A stretch of DNA of 64,000 bases from Myotis daubentonii (lineage: Eukaryota > Chordata > Mammalia > Chiroptera > Vespertilionidae): contig NC_081846.1 in assembly GCF_963259705.1 (NCBI RefSeq), positions 94,934,641 through 94,998,640 of the forward strand. Reading direction: 5' to 3'. The notes beneath the pieces are model-generated. The model saw only the letters and a program-made list of their open reading frames with translations. It was not told where the DNA came from and did not search any database. Positions 1-11,194 of this stretch are shown here, in pieces (the stretch's first letter is position 1; each line of letters begins with the position of its first letter). A program made the translations under genes and the position numbers.

Positions 1-490
1 CTGAGTCTGCTCGCACACGCCAAGGGTGCGGAGAGATTGGGGCTGGCTCCAGCATCGGGTGGAGGGGATTGTGGAGAAGCCCTCAGGGGTGATTGGGGCT
101 GGCAACCACTGCTCGCACTTGCTGACGGCGCCGAGTGATCGGGACTGGTACCGGGTGCCAGCAGCGGTTGCAAGCGGTGGCCCTGGTGCTGGCAGCAGGT
201 GAGAGCGCTGGGTGGGACTGCGGCACAGAGGAGAAAAGAATTTTCAGTAACCACCAGAGGCTCGCCCTGATGACAGCGACTGGCGTTCTGCCTTGGTCTG
301 GTGCCCCTGCTCAACTGCTCCGCCATCCTGCTGTGGCCAACACCCACCATGTTCCGCACTCTGCTGCCTGCTGCTGACGCCCGCCATGTTCCACACGTGC
401 CCCCTGGTGGTGAGCGCACGTCATAGCAACTGGTTGTTCAGTTGTTCTGCCATTCGGTCTATTTGCATATTAGGGTTTTATGTATATATA
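1..490 (-). mobile_element. Helitron (HeliBat-type), 5' part only
   Basis: The block ends with tgcatattagggttttat followed by tatatataga, which is a minus-strand Helitron 5' end. Just before it stands the internal signature cccctggtggtgagcgcacg, shared with other copies here. The 3' hairpin and CTAG lie before position 1. It abuts the 3' end of an L1. Confidence 0.75.
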
Positions 491-920
491 GATAATTGGC
501 TTATAATATTGTGTAAGTTTGAGGTGTACAGTTTGTTGATTTGATACATGATTATTCAGTAATGTTAACACCTCTATCACCTCACATAATTACCATTTCT
601 TTTTTGTGGTGAGACTAAGATCTATTCTCTTAGCAATTTTCAAGTTTATAATACAGTATTGTTAAGTGTAATCATCATGCTGTACACTAGATACCCAGAA
701 CTTATAACTGGAAGTTTATATATTTTGAACAATATCTTCCCATGTACACCATACCCAGCTCCTGAAAACCACCATTCTAATGTTTCTATGAGTTCAGCTC
801 TTTTAGATTCCACATATAAGTACTTGTCTGTCTCTTTCTGATTTGTTTAGATCCATGTTATTGCAAATGGCAGGACTTATTTATTTCTCATGGCTGAATA
901 ATATCTTCTATCCTATCCTA
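491..920 (-). mobile_element. L1 fragment A1 (3' UTR side)
   Basis: This reads as the reverse complement of a mammalian-wide L1 3' region, with caccatacccagctcctg and agattccacatataagtac. It is the first piece of one old L1 that resumes at 2142, 2467 and 11915 after Helitron insertions. Confidence 0.75.
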
Positions 921-2141
921 TCCTATATAATAAGAGAGAAACATGCAAATTAACCATCCCTCTGCTAGGCTCAAGCCACACCCACAAGCCAATGAGGAGC
1001 AAGTATGCAAATTAACCCAACTAAGATGGCCACGGAGCTGGAGCGAGCAGGAGACTTGGGTTGCCCCTGGCAATGGAGGAAGCCAAGCTTCCCACCTGCC
1101 CTGGCTGGTCTTGGGCTCCGCTCAAGGCTACAAGTTTCAATTATAGAAGATAAATAATCCCAGAAAGAAAAGAGAAAAAGGAGATGCTGGGAGCTTGGGT
1201 CGCCGGGGAGCATGGCCAGCCTGAAAACAGCCATCAGCCCCTCACCCAGGCTGGCCAGGCGCCCCAGCAGGACTCCCTCACCCTGAAGGGGCTGTGGGCA
1301 GCCTGAAAACGGTCCTCAGCCCCTCACCCAGGCTGGCCACACCCCATGGGGTGAGGGTCCCCGCTGAGGGCTTGGCCAGTCTTCAAACAACCATCAGCTC
1401 CTCACCCAGGCTGGCCAGGCACCTCAGTGGGGACCCCCACCCTGAAGGGTATGTTGCCAGCCTGAAAATGGCCCTCAGCCCCTCATCCAGGCTGGCCAGG
1501 CACCCCTGCGGGACCCGCACCCTGATCCGGGACACTCTTCAGGGCAAACCAGCCAGCCCCAACCCATGCCCCAGGCCTCTATCCTATATAATGAGGGTAA
1601 TATGCAAATTGACCCTAACTGCAGAATGACTGGGAATGACTGGTCACTATGACACACACTGACCACAAGGGGGCAGGCGCTCAATCCAGGAGCTTCCCCC
1701 TGGTGGTCAGTGCACTCCCACAGGGGGGCCTCTGCTCAGCTACAAGCCAGGCTGACGGCTGCCAGCACAGTAGTGGTGACAGGAGCCTCTTCCGCCTCCT
1801 CAGCAGCGCTAAGTATGTCCGATTGCAGCTTAGGCTTGCTCCCTGCTGGCAAGTGGACATCCCCTGAGGGCTCCTGGGCTGCCAGAGGGATGTCTGACTC
1901 CCAGCTTAGGTCTGATCCCCCCCGGGGAGCTGGCCTAAGCCAGCAGGTGGACATCCCCCAAGGGGTCCCAGACTGCAGGAGGGCACAGGCCGGGCTGAGG
2001 GACCCCTTCGAGTGCACAAATTTTTGTGCACCAGCCAGAAGGAAGGCCCCGGCCGGCAACCAAAAGGCCCTGATCGGCCCTGATCATCGGCCAGGCCTAG
2101 GGATCCTACCCGTGCACAAATTTTGTGCACCAGGCCTCTAG
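921..2141 (+). mobile_element. Composite Helitron 1
   Basis: The 5' end is TCCTATATAATAAGAGAG. The 3' end has the palindrome gtgcacaaattttgtgcac (2112-2130), then caggcctctag, with CTAG at 2138-2141. A second 5' end, tcctatataatgagggtaa, starts at 1582 directly after cctcta, so the element is two Helitrons fused head to tail with one final hairpin. Around 1205-1520 there are about four degenerate repeats of 75-80 bp containing ctcacccaggctggccagg. No transposase is encoded. Confidence 0.85.
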
Positions 2142-2156
2142 TTTCATCATATATAT

Positions 2157-2195
<39 letters not shown>
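2157..2195. repeat. (AC)n microsatellite
   Basis: A run of about 18 AC dinucleotides lies between two Helitrons, within a small retained L1 piece (2142-2203). Confidence 0.9.
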
Positions 2196-2196
<1 letters not shown>

Positions 2197-2203
2197 TCAC
2201 GCA

Positions 2204-2466
2204 CTAGTGGCCCTGTGCTCGAATCCATGTGTTAGTAGCTCGCTACTGCTTGCCTCCGCTGGCCGCCCCACCCACCACCACTCATAGCTCTCCGCCGCTC
2301 TGTAGCTCACTTCCCCACCCTCCTGTAGCTCTCCGCTACTTGTAGCTTGCTGCCCTGCCCTCCTGTAGTCTCCGCCACTTGTAGCTCGCTGCCCCGCCCT
2401 CCTGGTGATTGGTCATTACCGTCACAGAGTAACAACCATTTGCATATTACCTCTTTATTATATAGG
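2204..2466 (-). mobile_element. Short non-autonomous Helitron
   Basis: On the minus strand it runs from a TCCTATA-like 5' end (the + strand reads ctctttattatatagg at 2450-2466) to CTAG (2204-2207). The interior at 2280-2400 is about three degenerate copies of a unit with tgtagctcgctgccccgccc. Its subterminal hairpin is degraded. Confidence 0.7.
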
Positions 2467-3437
2467 CTATCTTACATATCCATTCAACTGCTGACAGACA
2501 CTTAGGTTGATTCCATATCTTGGGTCTTGTAAGTCATGCTGCAGTGGATAACATGGGAATGCAGATATCTGAGAGCCTGTCTCCATTCCCTTTAGCTCTA
2601 TCTCCAGAAGTGAGATTGCTGGATCATATCATAGTTTATAATTTCTGAGGAACCTTCATACATTTTTCTATGGTGGCTGCACCAACTTATATTCCCATCA
2701 ACTGCATGAGGGTTCCCTTTTCTTCATACCTTCATGTATATTTGTTATCTCTTGACTTTTTGATGATGGCCTTTAACAGGTATACGATAATAACTCATCT
2801 TAGTTTTTATTCACATTTCTGTGATGATTAGCGACATTTGACACTTTTTCATGTACTTGTCAGTCATCTCTATGACTTTAGCAAAATATCTTTCAGTTCT
2901 TCTACCCCTTATTAGTCAGACATTTTTTTCTTACATATTTTGGATATTAACCCCTTATCATATATATATGATTTGTATATATTCAATAGATAGTTTCTTT
3001 ATATTGTTGTTTGCTTCTTTTTCTATATAGAAGCTTTTAATTTTCCTGTAGTCCCATTAGTTTATTTTTGCTTATGCTTTTGTTCTTTTATCTAAAAAAA
3101 GTCATTGCCATGACTGATGTCAAGGAGCTTTTTCCATCTGTTTTCTCCTAGGGGTTTTATGTTTTCAGGCCTGTGTTTTAGTCTTTCATCCATTTCTAGT
3201 TAATTTTTGTGAGTAGTGTAAGATATGGTCCAATTTCATTCTTCTGCATGTGTTTATCCAGTTTTCTCAGCACCATTTATCAAAGAAACTATCCTTTCCC
3301 CATTGAGTATTCTTGGCTTCCTTGTCTAACATTAGTTGACTATATATGCATAGATTTATTTCTGAGTTCTTGATTCTCTGGTTGTGTGTTTATTTTTATG
3401 TAGTACCATGCTGTTTTAATTACATATTATTATAATA
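2467..3437 (-). mobile_element. L1 fragment A2 (3' UTR into ORF2)
   Basis: The + strand reads gacacttaggttgattcc, then ggtggctgcaccaacttata, then tagtaccatgctgttt. These are consecutive landmarks of an antisense L1. The last bases, ttataata, meet tagtttgaaatcagg at 11915 exactly as in an uninterrupted L1. Confidence 0.85.
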
Positions 3438-3834
3438 CTAGAGGCCCGGTGCACGAAAATTCATGCACTCTGGGGGTCCCTCAGCCTGGCCTGCGCCCTT
3501 TCGCAGTCCGGGACCCTTCGGGGTATGTCCACCTACCGACTTAGGCCCACTTCCCGGGTGATCGGGTCTAAGCTGGCAGCCTGGGAGCCCTGGGAGGTGA
3601 TATCTGACTGTGGCTTAGTCTGCTGAGGAGGCAGGAGAGGCTCCGCTGCCACCACTACGCTCACAGCCATCGCTCAGCTTGTTGCTTTGCGGAGCTCCCC
3701 CTGTGGGAGCCCACTGACCACCAGGGAACAGCTCCTGCATTGAGCGTCTGCCCCCTGGTGGTCAGTGCGCATCATAGCAACCAGTCGTTCTGCTGTTAGT
3801 GTCACTTTGCATATTACCCTTTTATTTTATAGGA
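3438..3834 (-). mobile_element. Array Helitron 1
   Basis: CTAG lies at 3438-3441 with hairpin gtgcacgaaaattcatgcac. The 5' end, reading tttattttatagga on the + strand, finishes at 3834 and touches the CTAG of the next copy with no spacer. Confidence 0.85.
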
Positions 3835-4309
3835 CTAGAGGCCCGGTGCACAAATTCGTGCACCAGTGGAGTCTCTTGGCCTTGCTTGCGGGATTGGGCT
3901 GAAACCGGCTCTTTGACATCCTCCGAGGGATCCCGGATTGTGAGAGGGCACAGGCCAGGCCAAGGGACCCCACTGGTGCATGATCAGGACCGGGGAGGGA
4001 TGTGGGAGGTTGGCCAGCCGGGGAGGGACCGCGGGAGGGCTCCAGGGTGTGTCTGGCTCGTCTTGCTCAGTCCAATTGGCCAGACCCCAGCAGCAAGCTA
4101 ACCTACCAGATGGAGTGTCTGCCTCCTAGTGGTCAGTGCATGTCATAGTGACTGATCAGCCAGTTGACTGTCTGCCTCCTGGTGGTCAGTGCACATCATA
4201 GCAAGTAGTTGAGCAGCCTTAGCATATTATTAGCATATTACTCTTTGATTGGTTGAATGGCAGACCAGATGACCGGACACTTAGCATATTAGGGTTTTAT
4301 TATATAGGA
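3835..4309 (-). mobile_element. Array Helitron 2
   Basis: CTAG at 3835-3838 is followed by hairpin gtgcacaaattcgtgcac. The copy ends in agggttttattatatagga at 4309 and is followed at once by the next CTAG. It repeats the signature cctggtggtcagtgca internally. Confidence 0.85.
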
Positions 4310-4772
4310 CTAGAGGCCCAGTGCACAAAAATTTGTGCACTCGGGGGGTGAGGTCCCTCAGACCAGCCTGCGCCCATTCACAGTCCAGGACACCTTGGGG
4401 ATGTCCACCTGTTGACTTAGGCCCACTCCCCAGGGGATCAGGCCTAAGCTTGCAGTCAGGCATCCTTCTAGCAGCCAGGGAGCCCTTGGGGATGTCCAAC
4501 TAAAGGCTTAGACCCCCAAGGGATCAGGTCTAAACTGTTAGTTGGACATTCTTAGTGCTGCCGTGGAGGTGGGAGAGGCTCCTGGCACCACCACTGCACT
4601 GGCCAGCCATGAACCAGCTTCTGGCTGAGTGGCACTCCCCATATGGAAGTGCACTGACCACCAGGGGTCAGCTCCTGCATTGAACATCTGCCCCTTGGTG
4701 GCCAGTGCGCATAATAGCAACCGGTCATTCTGCCATTCAGTCAATGTGCATATTAGCCTTTTATTATTATTA
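4310..4772 (-). mobile_element. Array Helitron 3
   Basis: CTAG at 4310-4313 is followed by hairpin gtgcacaaaaatttgtgcac. The interior repeats the gcctaagc and gatgtccacctgttgac blocks of its neighbours. Its 5' end is worn: ttttattattatta replaces ttattatatagga. Confidence 0.8.
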
Positions 4773-5112
4773 CTAGTGGCCCGGTGCACAAAATTTGTGC
4801 GGGGTGGGGGGGGGGGCGGGAGGGTGCGTCCCTCAGCCCGGCCTGCGCCCATTTGCAGTCCAGGACCCCTTGGGGGATGTCCACCTGTTGACTTAGGCCC
4901 ACTTCCCGTGGGGATCAGGCTTAAGCTTGCAGTCAGACATCCTTCTGGCAGCCAGGGAGCCCTCAGGGGATGTCCGACTAAAGGCTTAGGCCCCAAGGGA
5001 TCGGGCCTAAACTGTTAGTTGGGCATTCTTGGTGCTGCCACGGAGGTGGGAGAAGCTCCTGCCACCATCACTGCACTGGCCAGCCATGAGCCAGCTTCTG
5101 GCTGCGTGGCAC
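4773..5112 (-). mobile_element. Array Helitron 4, 3' part only
   Basis: CTAG at 4773-4776 and hairpin gtgcacaaaatttgtgc are present. Similarity to copy 3 stops abruptly after gtggcact near 5112. The 5' third is replaced by unrelated single-copy-looking sequence. A Helitron with a 3' end but no nearby 5' end is what capture of flanking DNA would leave. Confidence 0.75.
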
Positions 5113-5979
5113 TACTCCTCGATCTGACCTAAACCCTAGAGATTAGTACTTCATTTTACAACTTTTTCTCAGTTTATAGGCAGCAGCAAACTCAGACCAC
5201 ACAGTCGGGTGTGCGAGAAATGTTGCTTTCTTTATTGTTTTGTAACCAAACCTAACTTCAGCCTCAGCCCCAATTCTGCCAAGTGAATAAACAAAAACAA
5301 AATATTATTTAACTTAGGTTCCCCACCCCCTTCTCTGGAGTTGTACTTCCATGTCAGATAGTTTATATCTCAGGCAGAGGTGCCAAAGAACCGAGCAGGT
5401 CAAGAACATCTGGACCTCAGTGTTCTGTCTGGGCTGGCCCCCACCTAGCTGCCCTTGACCCTCACCTCAGAGCTCAAGTCCTTGCTGATCCCTGGTATAT
5501 TCTCCTCATCTGGGCCTTGAGGCCTCTTGAGTCCAATTTGCTCTCTCCCTCCCTCCCTGCCACCTTCTCTCTCTCACACAAAGAGCTATTGGGTTTTCTG
5601 GGGTGAGGTCCTCTGACTCCTCCTCAGCCCCGTTGCATGGACACCATCTTGGTGCCTTGGTCACGGCCACAAAGCTGTGTGGCTGCTCTCAGACCCTCAG
5701 TCTCCTGTGACTCAGCGGGAGGGGAGGGTCACAGTCCTTTTTACATGGCCGCCAACAAACACTCAGTGTTCCTTCCCTCTAGTTCTCCTTCTCCTCCTCA
5801 CCCCAGTCCAGGCATGTCTATGTGCAGGGCAGGGGAGGGTGGGAGGCAGGCGTGTCTCTGACCCAGCACACAGGCTTCCAGATCCACTGCTCCCCCAGGA
5901 GGTCCTCCATGCTCTGGACCGCGACACCCAGAACCTGCCCGCTCTCAGCTGCAGGTCTTTGCCCGCAGTGGTCAAGTCT
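5113..5979. other. Unique DNA inside the Helitron-bounded insert
   Basis: No gene or known repeat recognised. The sequence is of moderate GC content and resembles ordinary mammalian intron or UTR sequence. It continues at 7714 after the MER5-like element, so roughly 1.4 kb of host-like DNA sits inside the insert. Confidence 0.5.
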
Positions 5980-6107
5980 GTTTAGAGCAGTGGTTCTCAA
6001 CCTTGGCTGCACATTAGAATCACCTGGGAATCTTTTCAAAATCCTGATTTCTGGGCCTCATCCTCCGGAAATTCTGTTTCTTTGTTACTAATGTTGTGGC
6101 TCTACCC

Positions 6108-7595
6108 CAGGGGTGGGCAAACTTTTTGACTCGAGGGCCACAATGGGTTCTTAAACTGGACCGGAGGGCCGGAACAAAAGCATGGATGGAGTGTTTGTGT
6201 GAACTAATATAAATTCAAAGTAAACATCCTATCTAATAAAAGAGAAACATGGTAATTGGCGTACAACCGCTACCCTTCCCATTGGCTAATCAGGGAGATA
6301 TGCAAATTAACTGCCAGCCAAGATGGCGGCCGACAGCCAGGCAGCTTGAAACTAACATGAGGCTTGCTTGCTTCAGTGATGGAGGACTCCAACATTCCCC
6401 GCCTGCCTTGCCAGCCTCTGAGCTGCAACTCTAAGCAACTATGTAACAAATATAGAAGCTAAACAAAACCCCAGAAACCAGCTTTAGTCCGCTGGGCTTC
6501 AGCCAGCAGGATCGCAACATTGTAAGCAAAGGCCAGAAACCTACATTCAGCAGCGGAGGCCTAAGAGCTGGAGCCAAGCCTCAAAGCTAAAGCTGGCCCA
6601 GAATAAAAAAAAGAAAAGAAAAAAAGGAGCGGTTGGGAGCTTCAGTCACCACCAGCCTGAAAACAGCTCTCAGCCCCTCACCCAGACTGGCCAGGCACCC
6701 CAGTGGGGACCCCCATCCTGAAGGGTGTGTGACCAGCTGCAAACAGCCATCATACCCTCACCCAGGCTGGCCAGGCACCCCAGTGGGGACCCCCACTCTG
6801 AAGGATGTGTGACCAGCTGCAAAGAGCCATCAGCCCCTCACCCAGGCTGGCCAGGCACCCCAGTGGGGACCCCCACCCTGATTCAGGACACCCTTAGGGC
6901 AAACCATCCGGCCTCCACCCATGCACCAGGCCTCTACCCTATATAGTAAAAGGGTAATATGCCTCCCAGCACCGGGATCAGAGCCTGGCACCGGGATCAG
7001 CGTGACAGGGCAGCGCCCAAACCCCCTGATTGCCCTGTGGCTCTGTGTGTGACAGGGGGCGGGGCCACAACCTCCCTATCTGCCCTGCTCTGTTCGTGAC
7101 AGGGGAAGGCACCCTAACCCCGTGATCAGCCCTGCTCTGTGCCTGATGGGGGGAGCTCCCCAACCCCCTGATTGCCCTGCGGCTCTGTGTGTGACAGCGT
7201 GCGGCACCCCAACCCCCTGATCGGCCCTGCTCTGTGCATGACCAGGGGCGGCGCCCCAACTCCCCAATCCGCCCTGCTCTGTGCATGACGGGGCGGCACC
7301 CCAACTCCGCAATCGGCCCTGCTCTGAGCCCGACCAGGGGCTGCACCTAGGGATTGGGCCTGCCCTCTGCCACCTGGGAGCAGGCCTAAGCCAGCAGGTC
7401 GTTATCTCCCGAGGGGTCCCAGACTGCGAGAGGGCACAGGCCGGGCTGAGGGACTCCCCTCCCCCCCGAGTGCACAAATTTTTGTGCACCGGGCTTCTAG
7501 TCATTACATAAAAGGGTACGGTCTTTTTTTTCAATAGTTTTCTTCATTTCAAACGGGCCGGATTCGGCCCGCGGGCCGTAGTTTGCCCACGGATG
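6108..7595 (+). mobile_element. Bat hAT MITE, interrupted by Helitron
   Basis: The left end is caggggtgggcaaacttttt and the right end gtagtttgcccacggatg, as inverted repeats. The 8-bp target duplication CTCTACCC occurs at 6100-6107 and 7596-7603. An uninterrupted copy of the same family lies at 37909-38123. Subtracting the Helitron leaves about 214 bp, the same length as that copy. Confidence 0.88.
6227..7500 (+). mobile_element. Composite Helitron 2
   Basis: The 5' end is TCCTATCTAATAAAAGAG. The 3' end is hairpin gtgcacaaatttttgtgcac, then cgggcttctag, ending at 7500. Compared with the intact hAT at 37909 it sits exactly between A and T of aaaca|tcatta. A second 5' end (ccctatatagtaaaaggg) starts at 6937, so it is a two-part composite. 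The first part has about three 75-bp repeats (6650-6880) and the second about eight units of 45-47 bp (6970-7350). Confidence 0.9.
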
Positions 7596-7713
7596 CTCTA
7601 CCCCATAACCAAGAAACAGAATTTCCAGAGGATGAGGCCCAGGAATCAGGATTTTAAAAAGATTCCCAGGTGATTCTAATGTGCAGCCAAGGTTGAGAAC
7701 CACTGGTTTAGAG

Positions 7714-8290
7714 GCTTGAAGTCAAGAAGTGCCTCTTTGTTCTCTGCTTTCTGGAGGCGGTCAGCGTGGAACATTCCTGCCTGGACTGGGGAGGGGTCTC
7801 TGGGTGTTAAGAATACCAGGAGGGAGAGCACAGACTCCTCCTAGAGCTCTGAGATGGGAAAGGCAGCACCCCCTCACCTCTAACCCCAGGACGTTTCTTT
7901 AGAAGCAGAAGTCTCATCCTGTGCAGGGGCCTGTGCTGGCTGCCTCAGTTTCTCAGAGACATCGAATTTGATGAGCGTCTTTTCCCCACTGCAGTAGCTG
8001 CTTCATTTGTTCATTCTCGCATTTTTCATTAGCTGCTAAATCGCCCCTGTGGCTGCAAACCTGTTGTGCCTGACTCAGCCAGTGGGGAGCTATGGGAGCT
8101 GTGCAGAGACAGGGGAAGGGGGAGGGGAACCCGGCCTGCAGAGAGGGTCAGTGGTGCCTGCCAGGCTGTCTCAGAGGATGTGGCTTAGGTTAGGTCCTGT
8201 CCTTTGGCGACTTTAGGAGGGGAGGCCGTGTCCTCCGCTCCCCACTTTGACTCAGGGGTGGAAGTTATCCTTGCTCTCTGGCCTCATAAC
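7714..8290. other. Unique DNA, right part
   Basis: No feature recognised. It is the continuation of the segment at 5113-5979 across the MER5-like insertion, and ends where the GC-rich tandem block starts. Confidence 0.45.
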
Positions 8291-9334
8291 TCAGTGGATC
8301 ATAGTGGGATGCGGCAGGCAGGCGGCTTCTGTGGCTGCACACAGGCACGGGCTGGTGGCTTCTACAGCCGTACACAGGCGCAGGCCTGCAACCCGGGACG
8401 GGATCAGGTCACAGGAGGCGGCAGGCGGCTTCTGTGGCTGCACATGCTGTGGGCAGGCGGCTTCAGAGGCTGCACACGGGCTCGGAGTGTCAGCTTCTGC
8501 TGCCGCACACGGGTGCGGGCAGGCGGCTTCTGGGGGGTCGGGGTTGCCGCCTGGCCTGCTTCCGGGCCCTCCCGCCCTCCAATCACGATGGCGATCTCGG
8601 GGCCGCAGGCCAGTGGCCTGTCCCGGGAGTCCGGGGTTGCCCCCTGGCCTGCGCCCCGGCCCTCCCGCCCTCCAATCGCAGGGCGCAGGCCCTCCCACCC
8701 TCGGATGCCATGGCGATCGCTGGGCGCAGGCCAGCCGGCAACCCTGGCCCCCGGGGCGTCAGGGGTTGGGGCCTGGCCTGTGCCTCGGTCCTCCAGCACT
8801 CTAATCGCCATGGCAATCGCTGGGCATAGGCCAGTCGGCAACCCCGCCCCGGGGGTACCGGGGTTGCGGCCTGACCTGTGCCCCGGCCCTCCCGCACTCC
8901 GATCACCATGGCGATCTTGGGGCCGCAGGCCAGCCACCAGCCCCGGGAGTCCGGGGTTGCCACCTGGCCTGCGCCCAGACCTCCCGCTCTCGGATCGCAG
9001 GCGCAGGCCCTCCCGCCCTTCAATCACCGTGGCAATCGCTCCACGCAGGCCAGCCGGCAACCCCAACTGTCTTTCCAATGGCGATCACCGGCTGAAGGCA
9101 GCCTTTGCCCACCCCCCAGCTCTCGCCTGCCGCCTGGGTTGCCAATCACCATTCTTCAGTCCTTCCCCTTTCGCCTCCCAGCATTGTGGCAACATATGCA
9201 AATTAACTGCCATCTTTGTTGGTGGTTAACTGCCATCTTGGCTGGCAGTTAATTTGCATATTGCCCTGATTAGCCAATGGGAAGGGTAGCGGATGTACAG
9301 CTAATTACCATGTTTCTCTTTTATTAGATAGGAT
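8291..9334 (-). mobile_element. Helitron 5' half with GC-rich tandem interior
   Basis: The right end reads catgtttctcttttattag then atagga (to 9334), a minus-strand Helitron 5' end. It is preceded by the typical ccctgattagccaatgggaa. The interior at 8530-9070 is about five degenerate units of roughly 94 bp, recognisable by cctggcctg and ggcgatc. No 3' hairpin or CTAG was found on the left, so the limit at 8291 is approximate. The long open frames here, up to 341 codons, follow from the repeat and have no recognisable product. Confidence 0.6.
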
Positions 9335-9870
9335 ATAGGATGTCCCTATTTTCCCCCCTTTTGCCCCTCTACTCAGCTCTTTTCCCCCACTTCTCTCTGG
9401 CCATCACCATATTGTTGTCTGTGTCCATGGGTTGTGCATATATTTTCTTTGGCTAATCCCTTCTTTAAATTCACTTTTTTAAATTTGTATTTTCAGATAA
9501 GTGCTTATAACTGCACTATTATATATTTTCTATTATATCATTTAGAATTAAGGTTTTTTTAATTGAACCCTTGTAAATTTAAGCGCAATTTAATAAATTA
9601 TGCTGGAAGCAATTAGGAGATTTTTCATGTAATGCAGATACATTTCAATTAATATTTTATTAATTTTTAATTTTTTTAATATTTTAATTTGAAATAATAT
9701 CATACATCTAAATAAACTATAAAATACTACAGCATATTATATATACCCTTCACCCAATTTCTTAGGTGTTAATAATTTAAACACAACCATTATACAACTA
9801 ACAGAATTTGGAATATATTTTTCTTATAATCTCTTTAATGTTACTTAATCCATTCATTTTGTTTTTGTTA
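9335..9870 (-). mobile_element. L1 3' remnant, low confidence
   Basis: The tract ttgttgtctgtgtccatggg followed by an AT-rich stretch resembles the 3' UTR of bat L1 in antisense, as at 34800 and 59100. Beyond 9480 it is AT-rich with nothing recognisable. Confidence 0.4.
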
Positions 9871-10078
9871 ATCTTCACCCAAGGATATTTTTCCATTGAA
9901 TTTTAGAGAGAGTGAAGGGAAAGGGAGACACATTGATTGGTTGCCTCCTACACATGCTCTGATAGGGACTGGGGATCAAGCCACCAACTGAGGTACAAGC
10001 CCTTGACTGGAATCGAACCTGGGACCCTTCAGTCCATGGGCTAATGCTCTATCCACTGAGCAAAACAGGCTGCAGCTT
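9871..10078 (-). mobile_element. Ves SINE
   Basis: The + strand reads ttaatcttcacccaaggata, then attggttgcctcctacac, then gctctatccactgagc. This is the reverse complement of the tRNA-derived bat SINE, with its body and tRNA-like head. Confidence 0.85.
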
Positions 10079-10258
10079 AGTTCATTTACTTTTAATCTAT
10101 ATGTGTCTTTATATTTCAAGTGGGTTTTGTTTTTGATTCACCCTCATAATCTATCCTTTAATTGGTGCATTTATGCCACTGACTTTCAGAGTGCTTACTG
10201 ATAGAGCTACTACCATATCAGGCAGCTTCTGGGTCTTCTGGGTCCCGTCCTGCCTTGC

Positions 10259-11190
10259 CTTTTTTTCTTTTCTTTTTTTCTAAGACATTTCACTTTATTT
10301 AAAAGAAGCCAATATACAGGATATAAAGGGTATGATATTTACAACAGTATAATAAATAGGTTGGTTTCCCGGTAGGATCAGTAGTCTTTCAGTAAGTATA
10401 AAACCCCCTTCCCCTTGATGCTCAACCCAGCTGGCAGACAAACAGCAACAGTGGGTGGGATGGGACTGCAGGATAGAAAGTCTCCCTGAAGGGATTAAAA
10501 ATCACGTAGAGGCTAAAATGTCCACGAAGGGGTCTTGGGGGTGAGGGGTGCCTCTGCCTCATTCCTTCGAGGGCTTGGCAGCAGGAATGCTGAGGGATTT
10601 GCCCCAAACTAACACACGGCCCACCCTCAGCCTGTAAATCTTCCACCCATGGAATATTCCCTTCCCGAGAGAATCAGCCCTAATCCCTCAGCCAGTGCCT
10701 GGAGGAGCAGCCCAGGCCGTGGGCACAGCCAGGACTGTGGACATTTCATGGCCTTTCCACTCCCACTCCAGCTGCCTAACAACTCTGCACTGCTCCCCTC
10801 GCCCACCTCCCCCGTCACTCCGTCAAGGCGCCGTGCACAGGAGGGGACACTGGTTTTCCCATGCCCATTGGGAACTGGCTGTTTCTGTTTTCTGGAGTAG
10901 AAAGGTTCCTGTGGGTTGAGTAAATGCTCTGCTTGGCAAGAAGTTCTGAAACAGAGCCCCTGACCACACCCACCTCCTCTGGGCATGGAGCAGCTCCGGC
11001 CCTCAGAGCTCATCTCTCCGGCAGAACTGAAGGGAAGGCCATGTATACCCTTCTGTCCCTCACCCTTCACATGCCCAGAACCATCAGTGTCACACTTCCT
11101 AATTCCTATCACTGTATTTAATTAGTTCCATACTGTTTTACTAATCCTGAATCTAAACAGATTGGTTCAAAAGGAGAGCCTTCTATTTTT
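10259..11190 (-). pseudogene. Retrocopy of an unrecognised mRNA (3' UTR)
   Basis: A T-rich tract (10259-10281) is followed by tttatt at 10294-10299, which on the minus strand is AATAAA about 15 bases before a poly(A) tail. That is the mark of a processed transcript. The 161-codon minus-strand frame (10627-11112) has no domain I recognise and may just be UTR. The right limit is set where the next Helitron begins and is approximate. Confidence 0.5.
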
Positions 11191-11194
11191 AAAG

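Larger units (their letters stand above)
5988..7705. mobile_element. MER5-like hAT, interrupted
   Basis: The left arm cagtggttctcaaccttggc and the right arm ggttgagaaccactg are inverted repeats. Outside them the 8-bp duplication GTTTAGAG occurs at 5980-5987 and 7706-7713. The arms read as a MER5A-like palindromic hAT, an old eutherian family. A younger hAT splits it at 6108. Confidence 0.85.

Noticed and set aside
8204..9229. A 341-residue proline- and glycine-rich gene
   Set aside because: The frame spans unique DNA and the GC-rich tandem block of a Helitron, with competing long frames on the other strand.
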